5,030 nucleotides of DNA from Saprospiraceae bacterium. Its GTDB lineage: Bacteria > Bacteroidota > Bacteroidia > Chitinophagales > Saprospiraceae. A program made the position numbers and the translations under genes. The DNA is taken from contig JAHDBK010000326.1 in assembly GCA_020630455.1 (NCBI GenBank), positions 1 to 5,030 on the forward strand, written 5' to 3'. Below, in pieces: positions 4,551 through 5,030 of the stretch. Every line of letters begins with the position of its first letter. The first letter of the stretch is position 1. A model generated the notes under the pieces. It did no database searches. It had not been told where the DNA came from and saw only the letters and a list, made by a program, of their open reading frames with translations.

Positions 4551-5030
4551 TTATTCATACTTATACCCTTTTCCATCATCTTCTTCTAATTGAACACCGA
4601 GGGAAAGAACAATGCGATTGACAAAGTTAAAATAAGCAGTAACTAATACAGTATCAAGTATAGCGGAATCGCTAACACCTAAAGTCTTTAAATTTTTAGT
4701 GAAATCATTTTCTTCGTGTTCATGAGGGTTTTGAGTAAGGTGGAAAGCAAATTCACACAATTTTACGCCTTTTTTATCAAGAATAGTATTGTATTTTCCT
4801 TGAATTAGAGCTTCTAATTTTTCATCATCTTTCCAATAGTGATTCAATGCTTCTGCATGATGTCTAGTACAATATTTACATCCATTTGCTACAGAAACGA
4901 CAGTTCCAATCATTTCTCTTTCTGCTCTACTTAGTTTGGATTTTTTATACATGATATCCATATATAAATCCATGTGTTTGGTGATGCTGTTAGGTCTTAA
5001 ACTTTGAATTTTGTGCACATCAGCAAGTTT
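4551..5030 (-). CDS. AhpD-like peroxidase-related (carboxymuconolactone decarboxylase family) protein, N-terminus beyond right edge
   Basis: The visible 160 codons run from the window edge to a TAA at 4553-4551. Numbering from the first visible residue, Glu39, Cys51, Cys54 and His58 reproduce the AhpD proton-relay and CXXC layout (Glu118, Cys130, Cys133, His137 in AhpD, as known) with identical spacing. The motif reads CKYCTRHHAEALNHYW. Family members are small helical proteins with thiol-dependent peroxidase or alkylhydroperoxidase-type activity. This branch resembles the 'uncharacterized peroxidase-related' group, whose exact substrate is not known. A GTG at 5018-5016 could be taken as a start, but the frame continues upstream as Lys-Leu-Ala-Asp-Val. 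That fits the family's usual KLADVHKIQ segment, so the true start lies outside. The gene converges on the YD-like gene with no clear terminator between. Confidence 0.92.
   Translation of the reverse strand, partial: KLADVHKIQSLRPNSITKHMDLYMDIMYKKSKLSRAEREMIGTVVSVANGCKYCTRHHAEALNHYWKDDEKLEALIQGKYNTILDKKGVKLCEFAFHLTQNPHEHEENDFTKNLKTLGVSDSAILDTVLVTAYFNFVNRIVLSLGVQLEEDDGKGYKYE

Overview
The window looks like a chromosomal segment of a Bacteroidota (Bacteroidetes) bacterium. It is AT-rich, and start codons lack good Shine-Dalgarno sequences. Two promoters match the Bacteroidota -7 element TAnnTTTG. The etf proteins and the small TPR protein resemble members of that phylum, and a secreted module at the left edge is one I associate with Bacteroidota surface proteins. 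I cannot place it below phylum with confidence.

Layout, left to right. (1) 1-989, minus strand, cut by the left edge: a secreted protein with a signal peptide, a Pro-X linker, a ~155-residue module and an Asp-rich/Lys-Gly-rich tail. (2) 1111-2981, minus strand: etfB then etfA, encoding the two subunits of an electron transfer flavoprotein. A promoter lies in front of etfB and a strong intrinsic terminator after etfA. (3) 2982-3223: a divergent promoter region with two outward -7 boxes and several inverted repeats. (4) 3224-3550, plus strand: a small cytoplasmic TPR protein. (5) 3580-4485, plus strand: a very AT-rich gene for a secreted YD/RHS-like repeat protein. (6) 4551-5030, minus strand, cut by the right edge: an AhpD-like, peroxidase-related carboxymuconolactone decarboxylase-family protein. 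Its reading frame stays open to the window end, so the in-frame GTG at 5018 is not its start.

Functionally, only etfB and etfA clearly work together: the heterodimer takes electrons from acyl-CoA and similar dehydrogenases and passes them to the quinone pool. The other genes are ordinary neighbours with no evident shared pathway.

Two non-coding patterns deserve attention. First, a 28-bp direct repeat (26/28 identical, 931 bp apart) brackets the AT-rich YD-like gene exactly, beginning at the TPR gene's stop codon. This suggests the gene is a removable or inserted cassette between the TPR and AhpD-like genes. Second, four of the intergenic stretches carry short degenerate arrays with 7-bp periodicity (1144-1184, 2184-2225, 3201-3221, 4511-4545), reminiscent of heptameric short tandem repeats in cyanobacteria. 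I see no phage, CRISPR, toxin-antitoxin or classical defence system, no RNA gene, and no gene-free stretch longer than 300 bases.
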